Shown: in pieces, positions 1 to 9,600 of the stretch
How positions within the stretch are numbered: position 1 is the first letter of the stretch
How the letters are laid out: each line of letters begins with the position of its first letter
Source: Rickettsiaceae bacterium H1
GTDB taxonomy: Bacteria > Pseudomonadota > Alphaproteobacteria > Rickettsiales > Anaplasmataceae
Length of the DNA stretch: 64,000 nt
Direction: 5' to 3'
Assembly: GCA_018101195.1 (NCBI GenBank)
Contig: JACDQH010000001.1
Location: forward strand, 312,435 to 376,434
The notes under the pieces: generated by a model
What the model was told of the DNA's origin: nothing
Databases searched by the model: none
The model's input: the letters and a program-made list of their open reading frames with translations, nothing else
Position numbers and translations under genes: made by a program

Positions 1-2
1 AT

Positions 3-107
3 AATTGGACTTTATTAAAGGAAAAATATCTGCGATCCGGAATTGAAATTCCGAATTATGGCGAAGGTTTGGCGATTTTTCAAAATGCGGTTAATTATTT
101 CAAGTAA
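3..107 (+). CDS. C-terminal 34 residues of a gene running in from the left edge
   Basis: An open frame (frame 3) enters from the window edge and ends with TAA at 105-107. The readable tail contains LRSGIEIPNYGEGLAIFQNA and ends NYFK. It looks like normal protein sequence without internal stops, but I do not recognise the family from 34 residues. It could be the end of an intact gene or one more fragment in a decaying region, since the next 400 bases are degraded. Confidence 0.4.
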   Translation, partial: NWTLLKEKYLRSGIEIPNYGEGLAIFQNAVNYFK

Positions 108-507
108 ATTAATTAGCATTTTCACTTTAGTAGTATAATACACTTAATTATAATTCCAGCAGCAGTGATAAAGGTAATTCAAGAAGGTTTGGTAGGCCTT
201 ATAATGCTTCTGGATCATCAACTCAATTTTTGTAGAAAAACTCAAACCCAATTCCTCAAAGGGGTAAATCCAAAAGAATTAATTCAAGCTGTTCAAGGAA
301 TATTGGGTTAATTCTGTTAAAAAATGTTTATAAGGTGGTGTTTCTCCTAAAACGAGAGTGTAACTTGGGAATTCTGTTTTAGCCATGAAGTTGAAACAGA
401 TAATGTAGAAATTACTAAGTTTTTATTATAAGATATACTATAATTAATTTATTTTCTTACTTTTATGGTATAATAAATTTAATTAACAATTAGCATAAAG
501 TAGCAAA
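108..507 (+). pseudogene. Gene-free stretch with ankyrin-like coding debris
   Basis: No intact gene is visible here. Short reading-frame scraps remain. One near 165-234 ends in NASGSSTQFL and a stop. Another at about 391-429 reads VETDNVEITKFLL then a stop, matching the consensus of the ankyrin repeats found further on (A-E-x-G-N-x-E-I-V-K-L-L-L). The simplest reading is the remains of one or two ankyrin-type genes. This rests on very short matches. Confidence 0.35.
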
Positions 508-1833
508 ATGCTCAGTAATCATTATAAAGTATTAGGTGTTAATAACAATGCTTCTGGAGAAGAAATAAGAAAAGCTTATAGGAAATTGCCTTAAAATATC
601 ATCCGGATAAGAATAAAGATCTGGGTGCTAAAGAAAAATTTCAAGAAATTAGCAAAGCATATAAAATTCTGAGCGATAAGAAGGAACATAGTAGTTACGA
701 TTGTGACGCTAAGGGCATGAATGATTCGAAAAAATTTAATAGTAATGATTATATCAATTTTACTAAAATATTCTTATTAGTTGTTAAATGTTCCTTTTTT
801 CATTTTGTTCAAGAAGCTTTGGAACAGGGAGCTGATCCCAATTCATGTGATTCTGAGGGAAAATCAGTTTTATTATTGCAATCGAAAGTGGTAACATCGA
901 AATAGTCAAGCTTTTATTAAATTATGGTGCTGATTTGAATAAGGTTAGCTTATTCCATCCATTGCCTTTAAAGGTTGCGATTAAAAAAGATATGGTAGAA
1001 ATAGTGAAGCTTTTATTAGAAAAGGGAGCTGATCCTAATTTAAGTCTTACTTATGAGCTGTCTTTAATTGTTGCAATCGAAGGAGGTAACACCGAAATAG
1101 TCAAGCTTTTATTAAATTATGGTGCTGATTTGAATAAGGTTAGCTTATTAATCCATCGCCTTTAAAGGTTGCGATTAAAAAAGATATGGTAGAAATAGTG
1201 AGGCTTTTATTAGAAAAGGGAGCTGATCCTAATTTAAGTCTTACTTATGAACAGCTGTCTTTAATTGTTGCAATCGAATGGGGTAACGCCAAAATAGTCA
1301 AGCTTTTATTACAGTATGACGCTAATTCAAATGATGTTGGTTTGTTTGATGCCTTACCTTTAATGGTTGCAATTGAAGAAGGTAGAGTAGAAATAGTAAG
1401 ACTTTTACTAAATTATGGTGCTGATTTTAATAAGGTGAGTGCATTGGGAGAATTGCCTTTAGAGGTTGCAGTTAAAAAAGGTGAGGCAGAAATAGTTAAG
1501 CTTTTACTAGGGAAGAAAGCTAATTCTAATGCAAGTGTTTGTTTTGGAGATCCAGCTTTAATTATTCCAAAAGAAAACAAGAAAAAATCTTTTAGCACTA
1601 AAGAAAAAATCGTATTTGGGTTATTAGCAGCATCACTTGGAATTTCAGGAATTGTATTTTCTGCACTTCATCTTAAGCAAAATTTTGACGTTTCGTTAGC
1701 ATGCATGATAGTTTTGTCGGTAATTTTGACAGTAATTTCATGCGCTGCATGTTATATGAATTGTGTTTTATCGGCATCCAGTGTTGAAGAAATTTTAAAG
1801 CAAGAGGAAAAAAGCTCGTTGGTAGGAATTTAG
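508..1833 (+). pseudogene. J-domain + ankyrin repeats + two membrane segments, broken by three -1 frameshifts
   Basis: Starting from ATG 508, the frames join into one protein if single lost bases are restored near 588, near 875 and near 1155. The first part is a J domain (KVLGV, RKAYRKL, then HPDKN after the first shift, ending near KKEHSSYD). Then come about eight ankyrin-type repeats with VEIVKLLL and GADPN motifs (about 780-1560). The tail has two hydrophobic helices (about 1606-1670 and 1690-1765) and a charged end. Segments 717-905, 935-1165 and 1186-1833 remain open in successive frames. J-domain/ankyrin fusions suggest a secreted co-chaperone-like effector, which is inference. The last segment (from 1186) could still be expressed as an ankyrin-membrane protein. 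The true dnaJ follows at 1896 and is not a copy of this J domain. Confidence 0.7.
905..1296 (+). repeat. Tandem duplication, about 195 bp, inside the ankyrin gene
   Basis: The block beginning GTCAAGCTTTTATTA at 905 recurs at 1100 and begins again at 1297, giving periods of 195 and 197 bases. The two full copies are nearly identical over most of their length (same run through GGTGCTGATTTGAATAAGG and AAAGATATGGTAGAAATAGTGA). Each unit encodes about 65 residues, i.e. two ankyrin repeats. The second copy carries a 1-base loss and a 3-base gain relative to the first, so the duplication preceded at least one of the frameshifts. Confidence 0.8.
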
Positions 1834-1895
1834 ACTTGAATTTGCTGTAAAGCGGCATACATATTATTATAAATTGTAATAAAACCTTCTATGAA

Positions 1896-3026
1896 ATGGC
1901 AAAGCAAGATTATTATGAATTATTAGGCGTGGGCCGTAATGCTTCTGCAGACGACATAAAAAAAGCTTATAGAAAAGCTGCTATGAAATATCACCCGGAT
2001 AAAAATCCTGGTAATAAAAATGCCGAAATGAAATTTAAAGAAGTTTGCGAAGCGTATGAAGTTCTGCAAGATCAGCAAAAACGTTCCGCTTACGATAATT
2101 TTGGCCATTCCGCTTTCGACGGCAGTTCTGGAGGAAGCTCGGGAGGATTCAGCGGATTTGGTAGCGGTGATTTTTCCGACATATTTAACGATTTATTTGG
2201 CGGCGGGTTCGATCGTAAATCTGCTAAAAGACAAAGAAGCGATCGCAGAACTCAAGGTTCGGATTTGCGTTATGACTTAAGTATTTCTCTTGAAGATGCT
2301 TTTAACGGAATAAAAGCTCCTATTTCCTATACTACTCAAGCTACGTGCGGCGAATGTAACGGCTCTGGTAGCGAAGGTAAAGCTAAACCCGTTCAATGCA
2401 GTACTTGTAATGGTGCGGGCGTGGTACGCGCTCAACAAGGTTTTTTTACCATAGAGCGTACTTGCCATATTTGTCACGGTCATGGCACTATCATTCAAAA
2501 CCCATGTAAGCGTTGTGGTGGTGACGGCAGGCATCGCAAAGAAATCAGTTTGTATGCTACGATTCCAGCCGGAGTTGAAGAAGGTTCCAGGGTCAGATTA
2601 CCGGGAAAAGGTGAAGCTGGAGCTTATGGTGGTAATAATGGTGATTTATATGTTTGTGTTTCTATTAAAAAGCATAAATTTTTTACCAGAAAAGGAACGG
2701 ATATATCTTGTGATGTCCCGATTTCCATGTCCTTGGCCGCACTTGGTGGTGAAATTGGAGTGCCTTTGCTAGAAGGAAGTAAAATCAAGGTAAAAGTTCC
2801 TGAGGGGACTCAAACTGGTGATAAATTGAGAATTAAAAATAAAGGCATGAAAAGGCTGCATTCGGAATCCAGAGGTCATATGTATGTCGGTATAATTGTG
2901 GAGACTCCTGTTAAATTAAGTAAAAAACAAAAAGAAATTTTGCAGCAATTTGCCGAAACTTCGGGAGGCTCTAGCCCTAAATCGGAAAGTTTCTTTAGTA
3001 AAATAAAAGACTTTTTACGTTCATAA
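1896..3026 (+). CDS. dnaJ: Chaperone protein DnaJ (Hsp40)
   Basis: Co-chaperone that delivers unfolded clients to DnaK and stimulates its ATPase. All parts are visible in 376 residues: an N-terminal J domain with the HPD triad in KYHPDKN (about 1-70), a Gly/Phe-rich linker (about 75-110), four zinc-binding CxxCxGxG-type motifs ([32 protein letters not shown], about 150-215) and the C-terminal substrate-binding domain. Length and order are normal for the family. dnaK is not beside it in this window. The der gene begins five bases after its stop, so the two are probably co-transcribed. Confidence 0.97.
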   Translation: MAKQDYYELLGVGRNASADDIKKAYRKAAMKYHPDKNPGNKNAEMKFKEVCEAYEVLQDQQKRSAYDNFGHSAFDGSSGGSSGGFSGFGSGDFSDIFNDLFGGGFDRKSAKRQRSDRRTQGSDLRYDLSISLEDAFNGIKAPISYTTQATCGECNGSGSEGKAKPVQCSTCNGAGVVRAQQGFFTIERTCHICHGHGTIIQNPCKRCGGDGRHRKEISLYATIPAGVEEGSRVRLPGKGEAGAYGGNNGDLYVCVSIKKHKFFTRKGTDISCDVPISMSLAALGGEIGVPLLEGSKIKVKVPEGTQTGDKLRIKNKGMKRLHSESRGHMYVGIIVETPVKLSKKQKEILQQFAETSGGSSPKSESFFSKIKDFLRS

Positions 3027-3031
3027 AAGCA

Positions 3032-4315
3032 ATGTTTAAAGTTGCAATACTTGGCTGCCCTAATGTTGGTAAATCTACGTTATTTAACGAATTGGTAAGA
3101 GGACATAAAGCCGTTGTTTACGATAAGCCTGGAGTTACCCGTGATTACAATGAGGGGGTATGTGATGTTGTTGGGAAAAAAGTAATTGTTATCGATAGTC
3201 CTGGCTGGGGGCATAAAGATGAATTTTCTACTCAAATACAAGAAAATATTTTACGTGTTTTGCAAATTTCCAATTTGGTAGTTTTAGTAGTCGAGCCGGA
3301 AATTAGTGCCAAAGATAAACGGTTTTCTCTGTGGTTACGTAAAAATTGTACGGTAAACGTAATTTTAGCTATCAATAAATGCGAAAAGGAAAATTATTTT
3401 CACGAATTAGGATGGAAAGATAGGTTGAATATCTCGGCAAAGCATTGTATGGGCCTGGGTAAACTTCGAGAGAAAATCGCCTCTTACGTTATTGAAGAAA
3501 CAGAGCCCGTAGTTATTGAAACTCAACTGAAATTAGCGATAGTAGGTAGGCCTAATGTTGGTAAATCTACTTTAATTAATTCTCTTCTGCAGGAAAATAG
3601 GGTGATAGTAAGTGCTATTTCTGGGACTACCAGAGATGCCATCGAAATCAATTGGCAATATAAAAACCGTGATGTCACTTTGATAGATACTGCCGGGATG
3701 AGGAAAAAATCGAAAGTAAACGAAGTGATAGAATCTTCTTCGGTCGGTGGTTCGATTTATTCTATTCGTCGGGCTAATGTAGTGATTTTGGTTCTGGATG
3801 CAACTCGCGGGTTCGAGAATCAGGATTTATCGATTGTCAAAGTAATAGTAAAAGAGGGTAAACCGATAATTCCGGTAATTAATAAATGCGATTTGGCCAA
3901 GAGTAACGATTTGGCTCATATTAAATATTGTTGTTCACATCATTTGCCGCATTGTGCAAGCGTAATAAATATCTCTGCAATAAAAAATAAGAATTGCAAT
4001 CGAATAATCGATTCTTGTCTTAAAAGCTACGATTTGTCTTTAAGAAAAATTCCTACGGCTAAACTTAACGAATGGTTGATTAATGTGACTAAAAGACATG
4101 AACCTCCTCTTTCTTCGAGAAAAACGTTGATAAAATTGAAATTTATTTCACAAATTAGTAATAATCCTTTTACTTTTAAGATATTTGCGAATATTCCCGA
4201 AGATATTAGTAAAAGTTACTTGAAATATCTCACTAATGACTTAAGCAAACAATTTAACCTATTGGGATTCCCGGTTAAAATTCTTTTAGCAAAAAATCAT
4301 AATCCTTATATTTAA
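3032..4315 (+). CDS. der: Ribosome biogenesis GTPase Der (EngA)
   Basis: Double GTPase needed for maturation of the 50S subunit. The 427-residue protein has two G domains in tandem. The first shows GCPNVGKST near residue 8 and DSPGWG. The second, from about residue 165, shows GRPNVGKST, SGTTRDA, DTAGMR and NKCD. A KH-like C-terminal domain follows, with KRHEPP near residue 350. In the first G domain the usual DTGG or DTPG of the G3 motif is DSPG, and its G4 motif is NKCE, both mild changes. It sits immediately downstream of dnaJ. A hairpin follows at 4321-4344. Confidence 0.97.
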   Translation: MFKVAILGCPNVGKSTLFNELVRGHKAVVYDKPGVTRDYNEGVCDVVGKKVIVIDSPGWGHKDEFSTQIQENILRVLQISNLVVLVVEPEISAKDKRFSLWLRKNCTVNVILAINKCEKENYFHELGWKDRLNISAKHCMGLGKLREKIASYVIEETEPVVIETQLKLAIVGRPNVGKSTLINSLLQENRVIVSAISGTTRDAIEINWQYKNRDVTLIDTAGMRKKSKVNEVIESSSVGGSIYSIRRANVVILVLDATRGFENQDLSIVKVIVKEGKPIIPVINKCDLAKSNDLAHIKYCCSHHLPHCASVINISAIKNKNCNRIIDSCLKSYDLSLRKIPTAKLNEWLINVTKRHEPPLSSRKTLIKLKFISQISNNPFTFKIFANIPEDISKSYLKYLTNDLSKQFNLLGFPVKILLAKNHNPYI

Positions 4316-4320
4316 TCGAT

Positions 4321-4344
4321 ATTCTTCTTACCGATAAGAAGAAT
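4321..4344. terminator. Perfect 10-bp hairpin after der
   Basis: ATTCTTCTTA (4321-4330), loop CCGA, then TAAGAAGAAT (4335-4344) form a perfect 10-base-pair stem. It lies six bases after the der stop codon. There is no clear T-run on its 3' side, so it may be a weak terminator or an RNA-stabilising stem for the dnaJ-der transcript. Confidence 0.45.
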
Positions 4345-4394
4345 TGATATTGTAAGGTTTTACTATAATATTTGGTTAATAACACTACGTATGC

Positions 4395-4907
4395 ATGAAA
4401 AAAACCATTGCAAAAAAACAACCTTCACAATTTTCCTTTACCGAAGAAAATCTAATAAAAGCGAAAAAAGAAATAAGTAAATATCCTTCGAGTAAAGAAA
4501 AAAGTGCGGTTATGGCTTTGCTTTGGTTTGCACAAAAGCAATCGGGCGGTTGGATACCGAATGTTGCTATGAGTTATATTGCTGATATGCTAAAAATAAG
4601 TGCGATAGACGTATATGAAGTAGCGTCGTTTTACAGTATGTATAATTTAACTCCGGTAGGTAAATATCTGGTGCAAGTATGCCGTACCACTCCTTGTTGG
4701 TTGTGTAATAGTGAAGACGTATTATTTGCATGTAAAGAATTTTTAGGAATAGAAATAGGCGAAACAACGAAAGACGATAAATTTACTTTAATTGAAGTCG
4801 AATGCTTGGGTGCTTGTGTTAATGCACCGTTAGTACAAATTAATGAAAAATATTATGAGAATTTAACCAGGGATAAGATAATTGAAGTTTTATCTTCGCT
4901 TCGGTAA
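4395..4907 (+). CDS. nuoE: NADH-quinone oxidoreductase subunit E (24 kDa, 2Fe-2S)
   Basis: Peripheral-arm subunit of respiratory complex I that carries the N1a 2Fe-2S cluster next to the FMN site of NuoF. The 170-residue protein has the thioredoxin-like fold signature: an N-terminal helical part (SAVMALLWFAQ, YEVASFYSMY) and four cluster ligands in the pattern C-x4-C (CRTTPC) and, about 40 residues on, C-x3-C (CLGAC). No other nuo gene is in this window, so complex I genes are scattered, as is usual in Rickettsiales. Its stop lies seven bases from the stop of the convergent hpf gene. Confidence 0.95.
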   Translation: MKKTIAKKQPSQFSFTEENLIKAKKEISKYPSSKEKSAVMALLWFAQKQSGGWIPNVAMSYIADMLKISAIDVYEVASFYSMYNLTPVGKYLVQVCRTTPCWLCNSEDVLFACKEFLGIEIGETTKDDKFTLIEVECLGACVNAPLVQINEKYYENLTRDKIIEVLSSLR

Positions 4908-4922
4908 ATTTAGATTACCGAG
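4900..4922. terminator. Bidirectional hairpin between nuoE and hpf
   Basis: TTCGGTAA (4900-4907), a 7-base loop, then TTACCGAG (4915-4922) form an 8-base-pair stem (one G-U pair). The arms contain the stop codons of both convergent genes: TAA 4905-4907 for nuoE and TAA on the minus strand at 4915-4917 for hpf. One hairpin can therefore serve both transcripts. Flanking T-runs are weak. Confidence 0.45.
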
Positions 4923-5508
4923 ATGCTAATGAAGAAAGCTTTTCAAGAGAGTTAGGCGCTTCAACCCATGTTATATTTCCGTCTTTCTTTTTGTATACCA
5001 TATTTAATTGGTTGTTACTTTTATTAATAAACATCAATGCCGGTTCCAATGTCAGTTCTAAATGCATTACTGCCTCGGCTATTGATAAAAATTGAATTTC
5101 AATACTTTTTTCTTCGGTAATATGAGAGAAGTCATCACTTTGTTCGTGATTTTCGTTTTGAAAATCTTGACTTACTGTATATTGAGCGGCTTTTATTGCC
5201 TTAGGTTTATTATAATCTTGAATTTTATGCTTATAACGGCGTAATTTACCGCTTGCTTTCACGATAGCTTTATCTACTGCGGTATATACGTGATTCGAAA
5301 TTGCGGATGCTTTAATAAAAACACTGTGACTTACTCCTTCGTTAACGCTAACGTCAACATGAAACGTGTATGATTCTTTATGTATAACCGCTCTGGCGTT
5401 TATAGCATTGCTAAAGTATTTTATTACGTGGGATTCTAGGCTTTCTTCGATATGTTTTCTCAAATACTCGCTTATTTTTATTCCTTTTCCTGTTACTTGT
5501 ACTTTCAT
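4915..5508 (-). CDS. hpf: Ribosome hibernation promoting factor, long form
   Basis: Binds the 30S decoding centre and, in its long form, pairs 70S ribosomes into inactive 100S dimers during stress. The 197-residue length fits the long form. The N-terminal HPF/RaiA domain (about 1-105) begins MKVQVTGKGIKISEYLRKHI and ends in a basic helix (GKLRRYKHK). A linker of about 45 residues follows. The C-terminal dimerisation domain has LSIAEAVMHLELTLEPALMF and a typical NVVYKKKDGNI-like ending. It is divergent from rpoH, which fits a stress-linked neighbourhood. Confidence 0.93.
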   Translation of the reverse strand: MKVQVTGKGIKISEYLRKHIEESLESHVIKYFSNAINARAVIHKESYTFHVDVSVNEGVSHSVFIKASAISNHVYTAVDKAIVKASGKLRRYKHKIQDYNKPKAIKAAQYTVSQDFQNENHEQSDDFSHITEEKSIEIQFLSIAEAVMHLELTLEPALMFINKSNNQLNMVYKKKDGNITWVEAPNSLEKLSSLASR

Positions 5509-5619
5509 ATTAGCTTTTTTATCTACCTCTAAAAAATTTGATTTGTTTACCTTGTAAATACATTTGTGAGGTATTATATTGTAATATGTGATAGTAAAAA
5601 TTTTATTATAGATAAAACT

Positions 5620-6435
5620 ATGAGTTCTAACCTCTTATTACAAGATCAAGCTTTTAGCGAATATATAAGCAAGGTAGCTAAATTTCCTATTCTTTCCGAG
5701 TTAGAAGAGAAAAAGTTGGTTATGCGCTGGGTTAATAGTAAAGATGTAAAAGTGGCTCATAAACTGGTAACCAGTCATTTGCGATTGGTAGTGAAAATAG
5801 CATTGCAATTTCGTAATTATGGTTTTGCTTTGATGGAACTGGTTTCCGAAGGTACTGTAGGTTTAATGAAAGCGGTAAAAAGTTTTGATCCGGAAGCAGG
5901 CTGCAGAGTTTGCACCTATGCTATGTGGTGGATAAAATCGGCAATTCAAGAATACATATTAAAATCTTGGTCTTTGGTAAAAATTGGTACTACTAACGCT
6001 CAAAGAAAACTGTTTTTTAACCTGAGGAAATTGCAAAAAAAACTGCTTAATAATTCGCAAATTGCTGAAGAATTATCTGTTGACGAATCCGAAGTTGAGC
6101 AAATGCATTATACTTTATCCGGTAACGGTTGTTCGTTAGACCGAGAAAACGAAATATCTAATGAAGTTCTTACTCAAGAAGGCATACAAGAAAAGGAGTA
6201 TGCCGAGAGAGAATGTTTAAATCATAAAAGAGGTCTGTTGGTTAAAGCATTAGATTCTTTAGATAAAAGGTATCGAGAAATATTGATTGCACGGAAATTA
6301 CAAGAAAAGCCTGTTACGTTAAGTGCGCTTAGTAAATTATATAAAATTTCGTCTGAAAGAGTAAGACAGATTGAAGAACAAGCTATGAAAAAAGTGAAAA
6401 AGTTTATACTGCAGGAACCTTCTTTTGCAGATTGA
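5620..6435 (+). CDS. rpoH: RNA polymerase sigma-32 factor (heat shock)
   Basis: Alternative sigma factor that directs RNA polymerase to heat-shock promoters. From ATG 5620 the product has 271 residues. A GTG at 5566 in the same frame would add 18 unlikely residues, so the ATG, which starts MSSNLLLQDQAF, is preferred. Region 2 is seen in VSEGTVGLMKAVKSFDPEAG and YAMWWIKSAIQEYIL. The RpoH box QRKLFFNLRK follows, which separates it from RpoD. Region 4 has SERVRQIEEQAMKKVKKF. The gene lies between hpf and an RND exporter. Confidence 0.93.
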   Translation: MSSNLLLQDQAFSEYISKVAKFPILSELEEKKLVMRWVNSKDVKVAHKLVTSHLRLVVKIALQFRNYGFALMELVSEGTVGLMKAVKSFDPEAGCRVCTYAMWWIKSAIQEYILKSWSLVKIGTTNAQRKLFFNLRKLQKKLLNNSQIAEELSVDESEVEQMHYTLSGNGCSLDRENEISNEVLTQEGIQEKEYAERECLNHKRGLLVKALDSLDKRYREILIARKLQEKPVTLSALSKLYKISSERVRQIEEQAMKKVKKFILQEPSFAD

Positions 6436-6460
6436 TTTATATTTTCGTCTTATCTCATAA

Positions 6461-6486
6461 AAATAAAGTTTTTTCCTGCTTTATTT
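6461..6486 (+). terminator. Possible terminator hairpin after rpoH
   Basis: AAATAAAG (6461-6468) and CTTTATTT (6479-6486) can pair over 8 bases around a T-rich 10-base loop, 25 bases after the rpoH stop. In such AT-rich DNA this may be chance. Confidence 0.25.
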
Positions 6487-6612
6487 CTGTTAGTCTTTCT
6501 TATCCCCTGAGATGGATATAAATTTAGTAAAATAACTTTTGTGATCTTATTAAAGGTGTTAATAATTTACTAGATAACATCTGGTAAATTTCTAATGCAA
6601 ATAATAAGTTAG

Positions 6613-9600
6613 ATGAAAGCAATAATCGATGCATGCATTAAGCATGATAAAGCTACTTTATTAATTCTTATAATCATTTTTATTATCGGAATAACTACCT
6701 ATATTGACACTCCTAAAGAGTTGTCTCCCGATGTTAAAGTACCAATAATATTAGTTTCTACAAATTTGCAAGGTATATCGCCGCAAGATAGTGACAGATT
6801 GCTAATAAAACCTATAGAAAATACTTTAAGTTCCATTGCGGGAGTGAAAGAAATGCGTTCTAGTGCTACCGACGGGCGAGGTTATACCGTTTTAGAATTT
6901 GATGCTGGTTTTAATAGCGATAAAGCGTTAGAGGATGTAAGGGCTAAGATAGACGATATAGTTTCGGAATTACCGAAAGATGCGACAAGGCCGAAAGTGG
7001 AAGAGGTGAATCTTAGTTTATTTCCGGTGTTAAACGTTGCGTTAGTTGGGGAAATACCTCAAAGAAAATTGATATCGATAGCCCGTGAATTAAAGAAAAA
7101 AATAGAATCGTTGCCGAACGTATTAAATGCGGAAATCGCAGGAATCAGGAAAGAAACCGTAGATGTCATAATAAAACCCAGTGTAATGGAGGGTTACGAT
7201 TTAAAAGTAAGGAAAGTGTTAGAAGCAATTGACGGGAATAACCGATTGGTAGCGGCAGGAAATTTACAAAACGGGTATTCGGTAAAAGTAAGCGGAGTTT
7301 TGGAGAATATAAAAGATATTGCAAATGTTCCCGTTAAGGTAAGTGAAGATTCCGTAGTTACCATAAAAGATGTAGCCGAAGTTAAGCCTACTTTTCGTGA
7401 TGTTAGCGGTTTTGTCCGCACAAACGGAAAACCTGGTTTGGTGATAGAAGTGGCAAAGAGAAGCGGCAAAAATTTAATAGAAACAGTAGCGCAAGTAAAG
7501 ACCGTAATGGAAGTGGCAAAGCCGTTTTTGCCCGAGCATCTTTCGATTATTTACTCGTTAGACCAGTCAAAAAAAGTAATGGAGGTATTACACGATCTTC
7601 AGAACAATATATTGATGGCAACTGTTTTGGTTATTACCGTAATAGTAGGTTTTATGGGAATTAGGCCGGCAATTATGGTTGCTTTGGCGATCCCCGGATC
7701 GTTTTATATCGGAATAATCATATTATCCTATTTGGGTATGACTATGAACATAGTTGTGCTTTTTAGCTTAATTATGTCTATCGGTATGTTGGTTGATGCT
7801 GCAATTGTTGTGAACGAGTATGCAGATAGGAAAATGATTATCGGGATGGATAAACATGATGCTTATCGCAGTGCCGCTTTGCGGATGTTATGGCCTATTG
7901 TCTCTTCGACCGCTACTACGTTAATCGTATTCGTGCCGCTGTTGTTTTGGCCGGGAATGATAGGACAATTTATGAAGTATTTGCCGATTACGTTAATTTC
8001 TACTTTAACGGGGTCTTTAGTAATGTCACTTGTTTTTACCCCGGTTTTAGGAGGGATCTTCGGTGCGCCGTCAACTGATAATCGGGTGAAAATTGCTCAA
8101 ATGGAAGCGATCGATAAAGGAAAAGTTAAATCGTTAGGTCCGTTGATGAAGAAGTACTGTTCGTTATTAAAAGGAGTATTATCTAAACCGGTTCGGTTCG
8201 TATTAATTATAATTGGGGTATTGATCGTTTCCGTGTTCGGTTATGCATTTTTTGGTCGCGGATTTGAATTTTTTCCAAAAGTGGAGCCAGAATCGGCAAT
8301 AATAACGGTAAGAGCACAAGGGAATTTTTCTGCCGAACAACGTGATAACTTACTGAACACAGTTGAACAAAGAATACTTAATATTAACGATGAAGTTAAA
8401 GTTTTTTATTCGCGGTCGGGTAAATTTCAAGGGGGAAAATTTTCTACTGACGATATTATAGGATTGATACAATTGGAGTTTACGGATTGGCAGCTAAGAA
8501 GGAAAGCGACTCGTATAATTGACGATATCAAAAATAGAACTAAGGATTTGAAAGGAATAGTGATTGAAGTACAGGAAGAAAAAAAAGGTCCGTTGGCAAG
8601 AGAAAAGCCGATTAAGATAAATATTTCTTCCTTTACTACCGATAATTTATATTCGTCCGTGGAAAAAGTGCTAAATGTTATGGAAAAAATCGGAGGTTTC
8701 GTTAACGTCGATGATACTCGTTCTTCTCCCGAGATAGAATGGGAGATAAAAATTGATCGAAATAAGGCGTCTTTATCGGGAGTAAACGTCGGTTTGATCG
8801 GCGAATATATCAAGATGATAACGAGCGGAGCAAAAGTAGGAAGCTATAGACCGAATAATGTTGATGAAGAAGTTGATATTTTGGTGCGTTTGCCTAAACA
8901 TGAGAGAAATATCACGAAATTAAACAGCTTATTTATCAATGGAATACACGGCCCTGTTCCGGTAAGTAATTTTATTGAAGTTAGCCCGAAAAATAAAATC
9001 AAGAAATTAAGTAGAGAGGGGTCTTTGCCAGTATTATCTATTACGGCAGATGTAGCTCCCGGATTATTGATAGATCGACAAATAAAAAAGTTGCAACAAG
9101 AACTTTTGGTAAAAAAAAGTGAGTTTGATCCGAAAATAAATATTACTTTTAAAGGTGAAAGTGAAGATCAACAAGAAGCAAAATCTTTTTTATCCAAAGC
9201 ATTTGCCTTAGCTTTGATGGGAGTAATATTGATTTTAGTTATTCAGTTTAACAGCTATTATGATGCTTTTGTTGTGATGACGGCCGTATTTCTTTCGACT
9301 GCAGGGGTGTTAATAGGTTTACTTGTTACTGGAAATACTTTTTTGGTTACTATGTGTGGCGTAGGAATTATATCCTTAGCAGGAATCGTGGTTAATAACA
9401 ATATACTGTTAATTGATGCACTGAACACAAATTTACGTGAGGGATGTGCTTATAAAGAAGCAATAATAAAATCTGCAGTATCCAGGGTGAAACCGATTTT
9501 GTTAACTGCAGGTACTACGATATTAGGGCTGTTGCCGATGGTATTAAAAATTAATATTGATTTTTTGAATGGTAACATTAGTTATGATGCCCCTGCCAGC

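Noticed and set aside
2277..2534. 85-codon minus-strand frame opposite the DnaJ zinc-finger region
   Set aside because: Explained by the complement of the Cys/Gly codons; no independent support.
8427..8813. 128-codon open frame on the minus strand
   Set aside because: It is antisense to the RND exporter, whose protein is clearly real and conserved in this region. The minus product is Ser/Phe-rich with no recognisable features.
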